From Anaeromonas sp052088025 (GTDB taxonomy: Bacteria; Bacillota; Clostridia; Tissierellales; SIT17), in the NCBI RefSeq assembly GCF_052088025.1, contig NZ_JBQCYD010000008.1, forward strand, positions 1 through 64,000: a stretch of DNA of 64,000 nt, given 5' to 3'. Numbering within the stretch: position 1 is the stretch's first letter; the number at the start of each line of letters is the position of its first letter. A program made the position numbers and the translations under genes. Below are positions 41,132 through 50,693 of the stretch, piece after piece. The notes under the pieces are model-generated. The model worked only from the letters and a program-made list of their open reading frames with translations, had not been told where the DNA came from and did no database searches.

Positions 41132-43141
41132 TTATATAAATAATGGTGCAAATACTAATGCTACTATAGTCATAAGCTTTATAAGAATATTTATTGAAGG
41201 TCCTGAAGTATCCTTAAATGGATCTCCTACAGTATCTCCAACAACTGCTGCTTTATGAGCTTCACTACCTTTTCCACCATGATTTCCTTCTTCAATAAAC
41301 TTCTTAGCATTGTCCCATGCTCCACCAGCATTAGCCATGAATATAGCCATAAGAACACCTGTAACTAGTGCTCCAGCAAGTAGACCACCTAATGCTTCTA
41401 CTCCTAAAGTAAGTCCTGTTACAACTGGCGCTAAAACTGCTAAAAGTCCTGGTATAACCATTTCTTTAAGTGCTGCTGTTGTACTTATATCAACACATTT
41501 ATTATACTCTGGTTTTGCTGTACCTTCCATAATTCCAGGTATAGTTTTAAATTGTCTTCTAACTTCTTCTATCATAGAAAATGCAGCTTTTCCTACTGCT
41601 TTCATAGTTATAGCTGAGAATAAAAATGGTAGCATACCACCTATTAAAAGACCTGCAATAACTGTTGGTTCTGTAAGGTTTATTGATTCTAAGTTTACAG
41701 CTTTTGTATATGATGCAAACAATGCTAATGATGTAAGAGCTGCTGAACCTATAGCAAAACCTTTACCTATAGCTGCTGTAGTATTTCCTACAGAATCTAA
41801 TTTATCTGTTATGTCACGAACTCCACTTGGTAGTTCACACATTTCTGCAATACCACCAGCATTATCAGCTATTGGTCCATATGCATCAACTGCTACTGTC
41901 ATTCCTGCAGTAGAAAGCATGCCAACTGCTGCTAGTGCTATACCATATAAACCTGCTACTTCATAAGCTACTAAAATACCTGCTGAAATAACAAGTATTG
42001 GTAAAGCTGTAGATTGCATACCTACTGATAAACCACTTATGATTGTTGTAGATGCTCCTGTTTCTGACTCATCTGCAATTCTTTTAACTGGAGCATATTC
42101 AGTTGAAGTATAATATTCAGTAATTTTTGCTACTATAATTCCAACTAATAATCCAGTAACTATTGCAAAAAATGGATTATAACTTTCAAGTAATGAATTA
42201 CTTAAGAAAAATGCTGCTATAACTGTTAAAACACCACTTACTAGGGTTCCTGTATTAAGCGATTTCTGTGGATCAGAATTTTCTCCTGCACGCACAAAAA
42301 ATGTTCCTATTATAGATGCTATTATTCCTATGCCTGCTAATAATAATGGAAATAAGGCTGCATTCATAGCCATATCAAAATTATCAGCATATGCAACAAG
42401 TCCGAGTGTTATAGCTGATATGATTGAACCAACATATGATTCAAATAAGTCTGCACCCATTCCAGCAACATCTCCAACATTGTCCCCAACATTGTCTGCT
42501 ATAACTGCAGGATTTCTTGGATCATCTTCTGGTATTCCTGCTTCTACTTTACCTACTAAGTCAGCTCCAACATCAGCTGCTTTTGTATAAATACCTCCAC
42601 CTACACGGCCAAATAAGGCTATAGAAGAAGCACCTAATCCAAAACCAGTTATGTAACTAGCTGCATCTTGTGCATCTTGTAATACGGTTGCATCTTTAGA
42701 AAAGAAATAATATAATGACCCAATTCCAAGTAAGCCTAAACCTACTACACTCATTCCCATTACTGCTCCACCAGAAAATGCCACTGATAAAGCTTTATTC
42801 ATTCCTTTTTCCATTGCTGCATTTGCTGTTCTAACATTTGCTTTTGTAGCTACTCGCATACCGAAAAAACCTGCAAGTGCTGAAAAAACTGCACCAATTA
42901 TAAACGATATCGCTGTAAACCAATTTATTCCAATTCCTAAAATAACAAAAAGAACTACTACAAAGATTGCTAGGTATTTATATTCACGTGATAAAAAGGC
43001 CATAGCCCCCTCTTGAATATAAGATGCAATTTCTTTCATTCTCTCATTGCCTGGATTTACTTTGTTTATTAAACTAGATTTATAAAAAGCAAATATCAGG
43101 GCTATTACACCAACTATTGGTGCTAATAAAATAAAATTCAA
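41132..43141 (-). CDS. hppA: Membrane-bound pyrophosphatase (ion-pumping)
   Basis: 669-residue, about 16-helix enzyme that uses pyrophosphate hydrolysis to pump H+ or Na+. Active-site motifs visible: GGGIYTKAADVGADLVGKVE and DDPRNPAVIADNVGDNVGDV (first substrate loops), DAYGPIADNAGGIAEM, and the C-terminal GNHGGKGSEAHKAAVVGDTVGDPFKDTSGP. Ala in the sequence GNTTAAIGKG marks the K+-dependent class, which includes the Na+ pumps common in anaerobes. The pumped ion is not certain. The start is a TTG 7 nt after AAGGAGG. It closely follows secG and probably shares its transcript. Confidence 0.94.
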   Translation of the reverse strand: MNFILLAPIVGVIALIFAFYKSSLINKVNPGNERMKEIASYIQEGAMAFLSREYKYLAIFVVVLFVILGIGINWFTAISFIIGAVFSALAGFFGMRVATKANVRTANAAMEKGMNKALSVAFSGGAVMGMSVVGLGLLGIGSLYYFFSKDATVLQDAQDAASYITGFGLGASSIALFGRVGGGIYTKAADVGADLVGKVEAGIPEDDPRNPAVIADNVGDNVGDVAGMGADLFESYVGSIISAITLGLVAYADNFDMAMNAALFPLLLAGIGIIASIIGTFFVRAGENSDPQKSLNTGTLVSGVLTVIAAFFLSNSLLESYNPFFAIVTGLLVGIIVAKITEYYTSTEYAPVKRIADESETGASTTIISGLSVGMQSTALPILVISAGILVAYEVAGLYGIALAAVGMLSTAGMTVAVDAYGPIADNAGGIAEMCELPSGVRDITDKLDSVGNTTAAIGKGFAIGSAALTSLALFASYTKAVNLESINLTEPTVIAGLLIGGMLPFLFSAITMKAVGKAAFSMIEEVRRQFKTIPGIMEGTAKPEYNKCVDISTTAALKEMVIPGLLAVLAPVVTGLTLGVEALGGLLAGALVTGVLMAIFMANAGGAWDNAKKFIEEGNHGGKGSEAHKAAVVGDTVGDPFKDTSGPSINILIKLMTIVALVFAPLFI

Positions 43142-43175
43142 TTTAATATCCTCCTTCTTTATTCAGTTTTCCTTA

Positions 43176-43415
43176 TTATTGTACTGCTGTTAATGCTAAT
43201 GATGATAATATAAATATTACAGCAGAAACTGTAGTTAGTTTGCTAAGAATAGCTTCATAACTTCTTCCCTGTTTTTTCCCCCAGATACTTTCTGCTCCTC
43301 CGGCTATACTACCTGATAGACCAGCACTTTTACCTGACTGTAACAATATACTTGCAATTAATACTAAACTTGCTATAAGTAATAATACGGTAAATATAAT
43401 TGCTGCTGTACTCAT
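43176..43415 (-). CDS. secG: Preprotein translocase subunit SecG
   Basis: 79-residue protein with two membrane helices (about 5-25 and 55-76) and the conserved cytoplasmic loop ILLQSGKSAGLSGSIAGGAESIWGKKQGRSYEAILSKLT. Accessory subunit of the SecYEG channel. It lies between eno and hppA, and the glycolysis-secG-rnr-smpB arrangement is widely conserved in Firmicutes, with hppA and a MurF-like gene inserted here. ATG follows GGGGGTGG. Confidence 0.92.
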   Translation of the reverse strand: MSTAAIIFTVLLLIASLVLIASILLQSGKSAGLSGSIAGGAESIWGKKQGRSYEAILSKLTTVSAVIFILSSLALTAVQ

Positions 43416-43498
43416 AAATCCACCCCCTATTTATATACGATTAACAAACCTATTTTAACATGTATTTTATATAAAAGCAATCAAATATTCTTAAAATA

Positions 43499-43534
43499 GG
43501 TAAATGATAAGAATATATATCCTTATCATTTACC
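43499..43534 (-). terminator. Terminator of the glycolytic operon downstream of eno
   Basis: 13-bp stem GGTAAATGATAAG / CTTATCATTTACC with a 10-nt loop, followed on the minus strand by TATTTTAAG; a moderate U-tract. Confidence 0.75.
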
Positions 43535-43558
43535 TTAGTATTTATTTTATATATTTAT

Positions 43559-44848
43559 TTATTTTAAATTATAAAATACTTCCATTCCATCATATTTTGA
43601 AGTATCAGATAAGAAGTCTTCAAGTCTTAATAACTGATTGTATTTAGATACTCTATCAGATCTTGAAGGAGCACCTGTTTTAATCTGACCTGCATTAGTT
43701 GCTACTACTAAATCTGCTATTGTGTTGTCTGATGTTTCCCCAGATCTATGAGAAATAACAGCAGTAAATCCTGCTCTTTTTGCCATTTCTATAGCATCTA
43801 ATGTTTCAGTTATAGTACCTATTTGATTTAACTTAACTAAAATAGAGTTAGCTGATTTTTCTTTAATTCCTTTAGATAACCTCTTTGTGTTAGTTACAAA
43901 TAAATCATCTCCAACTATTTGTATCTTCTTACCTAGTTTTTCAGTCATCATCTTCCATCCATCCCAATCTTCTTCATCTAATCCATCTTCAATTGAGATT
44001 ATTGGATATTTATCTACTAGATTACTGTAAAAATCAACCATTTCTTCAGCTGTTAAAGTTTTACCTTCTGCTGCTAAAGTATATACTTTCTTTTCTTTAT
44101 CATAAATTTCAGTTGCAGCTACATCAAGTGCAAGTCTTACTTCATCAAATGGTTTGTAACCTGCTTTTTCTATAGCTTCTACTATAGTAGATAATGCTTC
44201 TTCATTTGATGATAAGTTTGGAGCAAATCCACCTTCATCACCTACTGAAGTATTAAGTCCTTTTGATTTTAGTACTGCTTTAAGGCTATGGAATATCTCT
44301 GCTCCCATTCTAAGTCCTTCTTTAAATGATTTAGCACCAACTGGCATAACCATGAACTCTTGAATGTCTACGTTATTATCAGCATGCTCTCCACCATTTA
44401 AAATATTCATCATAGGCACAGGTAATATTTTAGCATTTACTCCCCCTAAATATTGGAATAACTCAAGACCTAATGAATCAGCTGCAGCGCGTGCTACTGC
44501 CATTGATACACCAAGTATTGCATTAGCACCAAATTTACCTTTATTATCAGTACCATCTAAATCTATCATAGTCATATCTATTCCAACTTGATCTGTTATG
44601 TCAAAGCCAATAAGCTCAGGAGCTATTTTTTCATTTACATTTTCAACAGCCTTACTAACACCTTTTCCTAAATATCTATCCTTATCTCCATCTCTTAATT
44701 CAACTGCTTCAAATGCTCCAGTTGATGCTCCAGATGGAACTGCTGCCCTTCCAAATGCTCCACTTTCTGTTGCTACCTCAACTTCTACTGTAGGATTACC
44801 TCTTGAGTCTAATATTTCTCTTGCATAAACTTCTACTATCATATCCAT
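43559..44848 (-). CDS. eno: Enolase
   Basis: 429-residue enolase converting 2-phosphoglycerate to phosphoenolpyruvate. REILDSRGNPTVEVEV opens the N-terminal domain; GASTGAFEAVELRDGDK holds the mobile loop; NTSVGDEGGFAPNL, IEDGLDEEDWDGW and VGDDLFVTN supply the Mg ligands; and the signature ILVKLNQIGTITETLDAI and AVISHRSGETSDNTIADLVV are intact. Last gene of the cggR-gapA-pgk-tpiA-gpmI-eno operon, 27 nt after gpmI, followed by a terminator. Confidence 0.96.
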   Translation of the reverse strand: MDMIVEVYAREILDSRGNPTVEVEVATESGAFGRAAVPSGASTGAFEAVELRDGDKDRYLGKGVSKAVENVNEKIAPELIGFDITDQVGIDMTMIDLDGTDNKGKFGANAILGVSMAVARAAADSLGLELFQYLGGVNAKILPVPMMNILNGGEHADNNVDIQEFMVMPVGAKSFKEGLRMGAEIFHSLKAVLKSKGLNTSVGDEGGFAPNLSSNEEALSTIVEAIEKAGYKPFDEVRLALDVAATEIYDKEKKVYTLAAEGKTLTAEEMVDFYSNLVDKYPIISIEDGLDEEDWDGWKMMTEKLGKKIQIVGDDLFVTNTKRLSKGIKEKSANSILVKLNQIGTITETLDAIEMAKRAGFTAVISHRSGETSDNTIADLVVATNAGQIKTGAPSRSDRVSKYNQLLRLEDFLSDTSKYDGMEVFYNLK

Positions 44849-44875
44849 ATTACAATTTCCTCCTCTAATTTTTAT

Positions 44876-46414
44876 CTATTTTTTTATTAATAAAGATGTT
44901 CCTGTCATTTCGCTAGGCTTATTTATATCTAGCATGTCTAATATTGTAGGTGAAATATCTGCAAGGATTCCACCTTCTCTTAAATCTAAATTACCTTCAC
45001 CTAATATTATACACGGTACTTTGTTTGTCGTATGAGCTGTTACTACTGCACCAGTTTCTTCATCTCTCATTTGTTCTGCATTTCCATGATCAGCTGTTAT
45101 TAAAACACTGGCACCTAATTCTTCTAATTTCTTTACTACTTCTCCTAAACATCTATCTACAGTTTCAACAGCTTTAATTGCTGCATCAATATCACCTGTA
45201 TGTCCTACCATATCTGGATTTGCAAAGTTTAGTACCATCAAGCTATAATCCTTTTCATTTAAACTTTCTATAGCTTTATTTTTCACTTCTTCTGCACTCA
45301 TTTCAGGTTGAAGGTCATATGTTGAAACTTTTGGTGATGGAATTAATACTCTATCTTCATCTATATTAGGTTGCTCTACTCCTCCATTAAAGAAGAATGT
45401 AACATGAGCATATTTTTCAGTCTCTGCTATTCTTAGTTGTTTTTTATCTAAATTACTTATATATTCACCTAATGTGTTTTTATAAGTTTGAGGATTAAAT
45501 GCAACTTTTACATTTTCTATTGTCTTATCATATTCTGTCATAGTTATATATTCTGTCTTCACTTCTTTTTCTCTATTAAAACCTTCAAAATCCACATCTA
45601 CTAATGCTCTTGTTAACTGTCTTGCTCTATCTGGTCTGAAATTATAAAATATAATTGAATCATTATCATCTATTGTAGCAACAGGTTTAGAGTCTTTCAT
45701 TATAACTGTTGGAACTACAAATTCATCACTTACATCTTCATCATAAGAATTTTGAACTGCTTCTTCTGGTGAATTTGCTTCTAAACCTTTACCTAGAGTT
45801 AATGCATTATATGCTTTTTCTGTTCTATCCCATCTTTTATCCCTATCCATTGAATAATAACGACCTGAAACTGTAGCAATTTTACCTACTCCAATTTCTT
45901 TTATCTTTTCTTCTAATTCTTTTATATCGGATAATCCAATTGTAGGTGGAACATCCCTACCATCTAAAAATGGATGAATATATACATCATTAAAATCTTT
46001 TTTTGCTGCAAGTTCAAGTAAGGCATATACATGAGAACTATGGCTATGAACACCTCCATGAGAAAAGAGCCCTAATAGATGAAGTTTTGTGCCGTTTTTT
46101 TTAGCCCTATCTATAGCTTGATTAAATTCTTCTTTTTCAAAGAAATCTCCATCTTTTATAGATTTATTTATTCTAGTAAATTCTTGATAAATAATTCTAC
46201 CAGCACCTATATTTAAATGGCCTACTTCTGAGTTTCCCATTTGTCCATCTGGAAGTCCTACAGCTTCACCACTTGCTATTAGTTTGGTATATGGATTGTT
46301 TGCTTTTAGTCTGTCAAAGTTTGGAGTATTAGCAAGTAAAGTTGCATTACCTTTGTAGTCTTTGCCAAGTCCCCAACCATCTAATATGACTATTGCTGCT
46401 AATTTTTCTTTCAT
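44876..46414 (-). CDS. gpmI: Phosphoglycerate mutase, cofactor-independent
   Basis: About 512-residue Mn-dependent iPGM interconverting 3- and 2-phosphoglycerate. Alkaline-phosphatase-like metal site: IVILDGWGLG at the N-terminus, the catalytic serine in GNSEVGHLNIGAGRIIYQ (about 60-77), HPFLDGRDVPP, FNFRPDRARQ-like FYNFRPDRARQ, and the C-terminal HTGDIDAAIKAVE and LITADHGNAEQM. The start used is the ATG 8 nt after AAGGAG; the frame begins three codons upstream. Fifth gene of the glycolytic operon. Confidence 0.95.
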   Translation of the reverse strand: MKEKLAAIVILDGWGLGKDYKGNATLLANTPNFDRLKANNPYTKLIASGEAVGLPDGQMGNSEVGHLNIGAGRIIYQEFTRINKSIKDGDFFEKEEFNQAIDRAKKNGTKLHLLGLFSHGGVHSHSSHVYALLELAAKKDFNDVYIHPFLDGRDVPPTIGLSDIKELEEKIKEIGVGKIATVSGRYYSMDRDKRWDRTEKAYNALTLGKGLEANSPEEAVQNSYDEDVSDEFVVPTVIMKDSKPVATIDDNDSIIFYNFRPDRARQLTRALVDVDFEGFNREKEVKTEYITMTEYDKTIENVKVAFNPQTYKNTLGEYISNLDKKQLRIAETEKYAHVTFFFNGGVEQPNIDEDRVLIPSPKVSTYDLQPEMSAEEVKNKAIESLNEKDYSLMVLNFANPDMVGHTGDIDAAIKAVETVDRCLGEVVKKLEELGASVLITADHGNAEQMRDEETGAVVTAHTTNKVPCIILGEGNLDLREGGILADISPTILDMLDINKPSEMTGTSLLIKK

Positions 46415-46427
46415 ATTTTTCACTCCT

Positions 46428-47174
46428 TTAAAACCTTACTAATTCTGTGAAGTCATCTTTTTTAAGACTTGCTCCTCCAACTAAGGCTCCATCAATATCT
46501 GGCTCGTTCATTATTTCTGTAACATTGTTAGGTTTTACGCTTCCACCATATTGAATTCTAACTTCTTCTGATATTTCTTCATCATATTTATCTCTTATTA
46601 AGTTTCTTATATAACTAATCATTTCATTTGCATCTTCACTAGAAGCTGTTTTTCCTGTTCCTATTGCCCAGATAGGTTCATAAGCTAAAACAATATTCTT
46701 CATATCATCTTTACTTACATCTTCTAAAGCTTTTGTTATTTGAGTTTTTATTTTTTCCTTTGCACTATTATCTTCTCTTTCTTCTAATGTTTCACCTACA
46801 CATACAATAGGTTTAATATCATGAGCTAAACTTGATTTTACTTTTTTATTTACAGTTTCATTTGTCTCATTAAAATATTCTCTTCTTTCAGAATGGCCTA
46901 TAATAGCATAATCTACTCCGATTTCTTTTAACATTAATGGAGATATTTCACCAGTATAAGCACCATTTTCTTCAAAATGAATGTTTTGAGCTCCTAATTT
47001 AATATTGCTAGCTTCAAGTTCTTTTTTAACACTTAAAAGAGACACAAATGGTACACATACTACTACTTCTACATCTGTATTATCTCCAAGGTGTTTTATT
47101 TCTTTTACAAAATCTACACCTTCTGAGATAGTTTTATTCATTTTCCAGTTACCAGCAATTATTGGTCTACGCAA
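46428..47174 (-). CDS. tpiA: Triosephosphate isomerase
   Basis: 248-residue TIM barrel. Catalytic residues are visible in AGNWKMNKT (Lys), IGHSERREYFNE (His) and VLAYEPIWAIGTGKTAS (Glu and the flexible loop), with the phosphate-binding RIQYGGSVKPNN-like segment and GALVGGASLK at the C-terminus. The start is inferred to be a TTG located 8 nt after AGGAG, giving the usual N-terminus RRPIIAGNWKMNK. The frame's first codon, a GTG three codons earlier, overlaps the Shine-Dalgarno. It is immediately downstream of pgk. Confidence 0.94.
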   Translation of the reverse strand: MRRPIIAGNWKMNKTISEGVDFVKEIKHLGDNTDVEVVVCVPFVSLLSVKKELEASNIKLGAQNIHFEENGAYTGEISPLMLKEIGVDYAIIGHSERREYFNETNETVNKKVKSSLAHDIKPIVCVGETLEEREDNSAKEKIKTQITKALEDVSKDDMKNIVLAYEPIWAIGTGKTASSEDANEMISYIRNLIRDKYDEEISEEVRIQYGGSVKPNNVTEIMNEPDIDGALVGGASLKKDDFTELVRF

Positions 47175-47185
47175 AATTATCACTC

Positions 47186-48379
47186 CTATTTATCTTCTAT
47201 AGCTTCTATTCCAGGTAATTTTTTACCTTCAAATAATTCCAGAGAAGCTCCACCACCAGTAGAAATATGAGTCATTTTATCATTTAATCCTGTTTTTTCT
47301 ACTGCAGCTGCACTATCTCCTCCACCTATAATAGTTATAGCATCAGATTCTGCCAAAGACTTAGCTATTTCATTTGTACCTTTTGCAAAGTTTTCCATTT
47401 CAAATACTCCCATAGGCCCATTCCAAATTATAGTATTAGATTTTTCAATTTCTTTTTCAAATAATTCTATTGTTGCATCACCTATGTCAACACCCATCAT
47501 ATCTTCTGGAATGCTATCAGCATCAACTGTTTTATAATCCGTATCATTTTTAAATTCTTTTGCTACAACAGTATCAACAGGTAATAAAAGATTAACATTC
47601 TTCCCTTTTGCCTTTTTCATTAAATCTTTTGCTAAATCTATTTTATCTTCTTCTAGTAAAGATGTACCAACTTCATATCCTTTGGCTTTTAAAAATGTAT
47701 AAGCCATACCTCCACCTATTATTAGTGAATCTACTTTATCTAATAAGTTTTCTATTACACCTATTTTATCTGATACTTTAGCTCCACCAAGTATTGCAAG
47801 AAAAGGTCTTTTTGGATTTGAAATAGCACCTGCCATTACATCTAATTCACGTGCTACAAGATTACCCATAACAGTAGGTAAGAATTTGCTAACTCCTACA
47901 TTTGAAGCATGTGCTCTATGTGCTGTACCAAATGCATCATTTACAAATGCATCAGCAAGTGATGCTAAATCTTTTGCAAATCCTTCATCATTTTTTTTCT
48001 CTTCTTTTCTAAACCTAGTATTTTGAAGTAAAACTATATCTCCATTTTGCATCTCGGAAACAGCTTTTTTTGCACTTTCACCTACTACTTCATCATCATC
48101 AGCAAATATAACTTCTCTACCTAATAAATCAGCCAGTCTTTTTGCAACTGGTTCCAAAGTAAATTCTTTTTTTACTTCACCTTTTGGTCTTCCTAAATGA
48201 GACATTAATATAACTTTACCATCATTTTCTAATATATATTTTATTGTAGGTAAAGCACTTTTTATCCTTCTGTCATCAGTAATATTTCCATCCTTATCCA
48301 TAGGAACATTAAAGTCACATCTAACTAGTACTTTTTTTCCTTTAATATTTATATCTTCAATAGTTTTTTTGTTTTGCAT
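47186..48379 (-). CDS. pgk: Phosphoglycerate kinase
   Basis: 397-residue two-domain kinase making ATP from 1,3-bisphosphoglycerate. N-terminal GKKVLVRCDFNVPMD, RRIKSALPTIKYIL and SHLGRPKGEVKKEFTLEPVA; nucleotide site AILGGAKVSDKIGVIENLL; C-terminal TIIGGGDSAAAVEKTGL and STGGGASLELFEGK. Third gene of the operon, separated from gapA by a strong hairpin without a U-run. Confidence 0.96.
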   Translation of the reverse strand: MQNKKTIEDINIKGKKVLVRCDFNVPMDKDGNITDDRRIKSALPTIKYILENDGKVILMSHLGRPKGEVKKEFTLEPVAKRLADLLGREVIFADDDEVVGESAKKAVSEMQNGDIVLLQNTRFRKEEKKNDEGFAKDLASLADAFVNDAFGTAHRAHASNVGVSKFLPTVMGNLVARELDVMAGAISNPKRPFLAILGGAKVSDKIGVIENLLDKVDSLIIGGGMAYTFLKAKGYEVGTSLLEEDKIDLAKDLMKKAKGKNVNLLLPVDTVVAKEFKNDTDYKTVDADSIPEDMMGVDIGDATIELFEKEIEKSNTIIWNGPMGVFEMENFAKGTNEIAKSLAESDAITIIGGGDSAAAVEKTGLNDKMTHISTGGGASLELFEGKKLPGIEAIEDK

Positions 48380-48420
48380 ATTTTCACTCCTTTAATATAT
48401 CAACAACTCTTATTAGTGAA

Positions 48421-48449
48421 ACCGGTTATATAGAATCTATATAACCGGT
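48421..48449. promoter_or_regulatory. Intercistronic hairpin between gapA and pgk
   Basis: Perfect 13-bp stem ACCGGTTATATAG / CTATATAACCGGT with a 3-nt loop and no U-run. It is more likely an mRNA-stability or processing structure for the gapA segment than a terminator. Confidence 0.65.
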
Positions 48450-48459
48450 CACCTTTTTA

Positions 48460-49467
48460 TTAAAGTCCTTTTTCTGATATAAGTTTAGCTAAATCTACTA
48501 CTCTTGCAGAATAACCCCATTCGTTATCATACCATGATACAACTTTTACCATATTATCTCCTATTGACATAGTTGATAATCCATCTATGATTGAAGAACG
48601 TGGATCTTTTCTGTAATCCATAGAAACTAATGGTTCATCAGAATAACCTAAAATCCCTTTTAATTCTCCATCTGCTGCTTCTTTGAATGCCTTATTAACA
48701 TCTTCTGCTGATGCATTTTTTTCTAATTCAAATACTATATCAACTACAGAAACTGTAGGTGTTGGTACTCTCATTGCCATCCCATCTAATTTACCTTCTA
48801 ATTCTGGAATTACAAGTGATACTGCTTTTGTTGCTCCTGTAGTAGTTGGTATAATACTTTCTGCAGCTGCTCTTGCTCTTCTTAGATCTTTATGAGAACC
48901 ATCTAATATTTGTTGGTCATTTGTATATGAATGAACTGTAGTCATAAGTCCATGCTTAATGCCAAAATTGTCTAATACTACTTTAGTAAATGGTGCTAAA
49001 CAGTTTGTAGTACAAGATGCATTTGATATTATATTATGATTATCCTTATCATAATCTTGTTCATTTACTCCCATAACTATTGTAATATCTTCGTCCTTAG
49101 CTGGCGCTGTAATCAATACCTTTTTAGCCCCTGCATTAATGTGCTTTTGTGCACCTTCTCTATCTCTAAATACACCAGTAGATTCAATTACTAGGTCTAC
49201 ACCAAGTTCTTTCCAAGGTAATTTTTCAGGATCTCTTTCATTTACTTTTTTAATTTTATTTCCATTTGCTATTATATAATCGCCTTCTGTTGAAATTTCA
49301 CCTTCAAATTTACCAAAAAGAGAGTCATATTTAAATAAATGAGCTGCATCTTCTACACTTCCTGATTTGTTAATAGCTACAAATTCTAAGCCTTCTATTT
49401 TATTTTCTAAAGCATACCTTAATACATTTCTTCCTATTCTTCCAAAACCATTAATTGCTACTTTCAT
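48460..49467 (-). CDS. gapA: Glyceraldehyde-3-phosphate dehydrogenase (glycolytic)
   Basis: 335 residues, oxidising and phosphorylating glyceraldehyde-3-phosphate. KVAINGFGRIGRNVLRYAL Rossmann start, catalytic Cys in SNASCTTNCLAPFTKV (about 150-165), His in TVHSYTNDQ, and the C-terminal WYDNEWGYSARVVDL. It sits directly behind its repressor gene cggR as in Bacillus, supporting the glycolytic (NAD) isoform. The ATG used is the second codon of the frame (a TTG precedes it) and lies after AGGAGG. Confidence 0.96.
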   Translation of the reverse strand: MKVAINGFGRIGRNVLRYALENKIEGLEFVAINKSGSVEDAAHLFKYDSLFGKFEGEISTEGDYIIANGNKIKKVNERDPEKLPWKELGVDLVIESTGVFRDREGAQKHINAGAKKVLITAPAKDEDITIVMGVNEQDYDKDNHNIISNASCTTNCLAPFTKVVLDNFGIKHGLMTTVHSYTNDQQILDGSHKDLRRARAAAESIIPTTTGATKAVSLVIPELEGKLDGMAMRVPTPTVSVVDIVFELEKNASAEDVNKAFKEAADGELKGILGYSDEPLVSMDYRKDPRSSIIDGLSTMSIGDNMVKVVSWYDNEWGYSARVVDLAKLISEKGL

Positions 49468-49510
49468 CAATAAAAACCTCCTACATTATTTTTATATTTT
49501 AAAACTAAAA

Positions 49511-50536
49511 TTATTTAACTTTTTTAAGTATTGCTTTTGCTGCTCCTTCATCAATTATAAGCGTTATATCATTTCTAAGCGCTGTAATAGCAAGTATAGC
49601 ATCAGCTTTCTTTGATCCTGCTGCAATACCTATAACATTTTTGATGTTTTTGAAATCATCAAGATTAAGACCAACTGTATTAGACTCTCTTACTATATTT
49701 CCAGATATATCAAAATAATATCCAAAAGCTTCAGATACAGCTTTCTTTTTTTCTATTGAGTTTATTATATCCTTTGATAGATTCCTTCTAATAGCCATAG
49801 TATCAGCTCTTCCTATTCCAAAAACTAAGACATCTATTTTTTTAATAGAATCTATTAAAGATTTTATTTCATCAAATTTCATCAGAGTATCTAATGCTTC
49901 TTTTCCTATATTATCTGGTATATGAAGTAATTTGTAATTTCCATTAATCCTTGTTGCTATTTTAGCTGCTATATTATTGGATTGTGTTTCAAGGTCCTTA
50001 CCTATGCTGCCTCTTGCTGGTAATACCAATATATTTTTCAGGCTATTAATCTCAGGCATTTTATTTGCTACCTCTGCCATAGTAGTTCCTCCCGTTATAC
50101 CTACAATATTATCATCTTCTATTATGTTCAATATTTGCTTTGATGATTCACTTCCTATATCAGATAATATGTATTTATCATAATCAAAATCTCCAGGAAC
50201 TACATGGATATCTTTTAAACCTAATATTTTTTTTAATTTTTCTTCTAAATTTGATAATCCTCTTAAAGAATAGATGAAATCTTTTAGGTCCTCAATTATA
50301 TTAATACCTTCTTCTGTAACATTCATACCCATAGATTTGATTTCTAATAACCCTTGTTTTTTTAAAACTTCAACTTCAGTTCTAATTGTTCTTTCTCCAA
50401 GTTCTAATGAATTTGCAAGAGTCCTTCTTCCTATGGATGGATTGTGATATATATTTCTTAGTATATTATATCTTTTATTTAATAATTCTAACATTTCAGG
50501 CATAATTTTTTTTTGAAGATTTATTATATCTTTCAT
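49511..50536 (-). CDS. cggR: Central glycolytic genes regulator CggR
   Basis: 341-residue SorC-family repressor. An N-terminal winged helix (about 15-75, RRTLANSLELGERTIRTEVEVLKKQGL) and a SorC-type sugar-phosphate-binding domain (about 90-341, with VGITGGTTMAEVANKM, LVLPARGSIG and the C-terminal GIAAGSKKADAILAITAL) are present. In Bacillus the protein represses cggR-gapA-pgk-tpi-pgm-eno in the absence of fructose-1,6-bisphosphate; the gene order here is the same. A pair of TGGGAC repeats at 50572-50597 is the probable operator. Confidence 0.93.
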   Translation of the reverse strand: MKDIINLQKKIMPEMLELLNKRYNILRNIYHNPSIGRRTLANSLELGERTIRTEVEVLKKQGLLEIKSMGMNVTEEGINIIEDLKDFIYSLRGLSNLEEKLKKILGLKDIHVVPGDFDYDKYILSDIGSESSKQILNIIEDDNIVGITGGTTMAEVANKMPEINSLKNILVLPARGSIGKDLETQSNNIAAKIATRINGNYKLLHIPDNIGKEALDTLMKFDEIKSLIDSIKKIDVLVFGIGRADTMAIRRNLSKDIINSIEKKKAVSEAFGYYFDISGNIVRESNTVGLNLDDFKNIKNVIGIAAGSKKADAILAITALRNDITLIIDEGAAKAILKKVK

Positions 50537-50571
50537 AATTTACACTCCTAACTAATACATGGATCTAAAAA

Positions 50572-50597
50572 GTCCCATCGCATTATTATTAGTCCCA
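50572..50597 (-). promoter_or_regulatory. CggR operator
   Basis: On the minus strand two direct TGGGAC repeats are separated by exactly 14 nt, as in the Bacillus subtilis operator (CGGGAC-N6-TGTC-N4-CGGGAC). Located about 25-50 nt downstream of the predicted start of transcription, the same place as in Bacillus. The middle TGTC element is not conserved. Confidence 0.75.
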
Positions 50598-50628
50598 CTA
50601 TTTCTAAAAAAATATCGCCTTCATCTCT

Positions 50629-50657
50629 ATTATAATTTAAAGTCTGAAAAAATACAA
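50629..50657 (-). promoter_or_regulatory. Sigma-A promoter of the glycolytic operon
   Basis: Minus strand -35 TTGTAT (50652-50657), 17-nt spacer, perfect -10 TATAAT (50629-50634), upstream of the CggR operator and cggR. Confidence 0.75.
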
Positions 50658-50693
50658 GTAAAAAGAAGAAGATATGAGAAAAATTAATTTCAT

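Noticed and set aside
41310..42590. Long plus-strand open frames opposite hppA and opposite other minus-strand genes
   Set aside because: They are antisense shadows with low-complexity Ser/Pro/Ala/Ile translations, no ribosome binding sites and no family resemblance.
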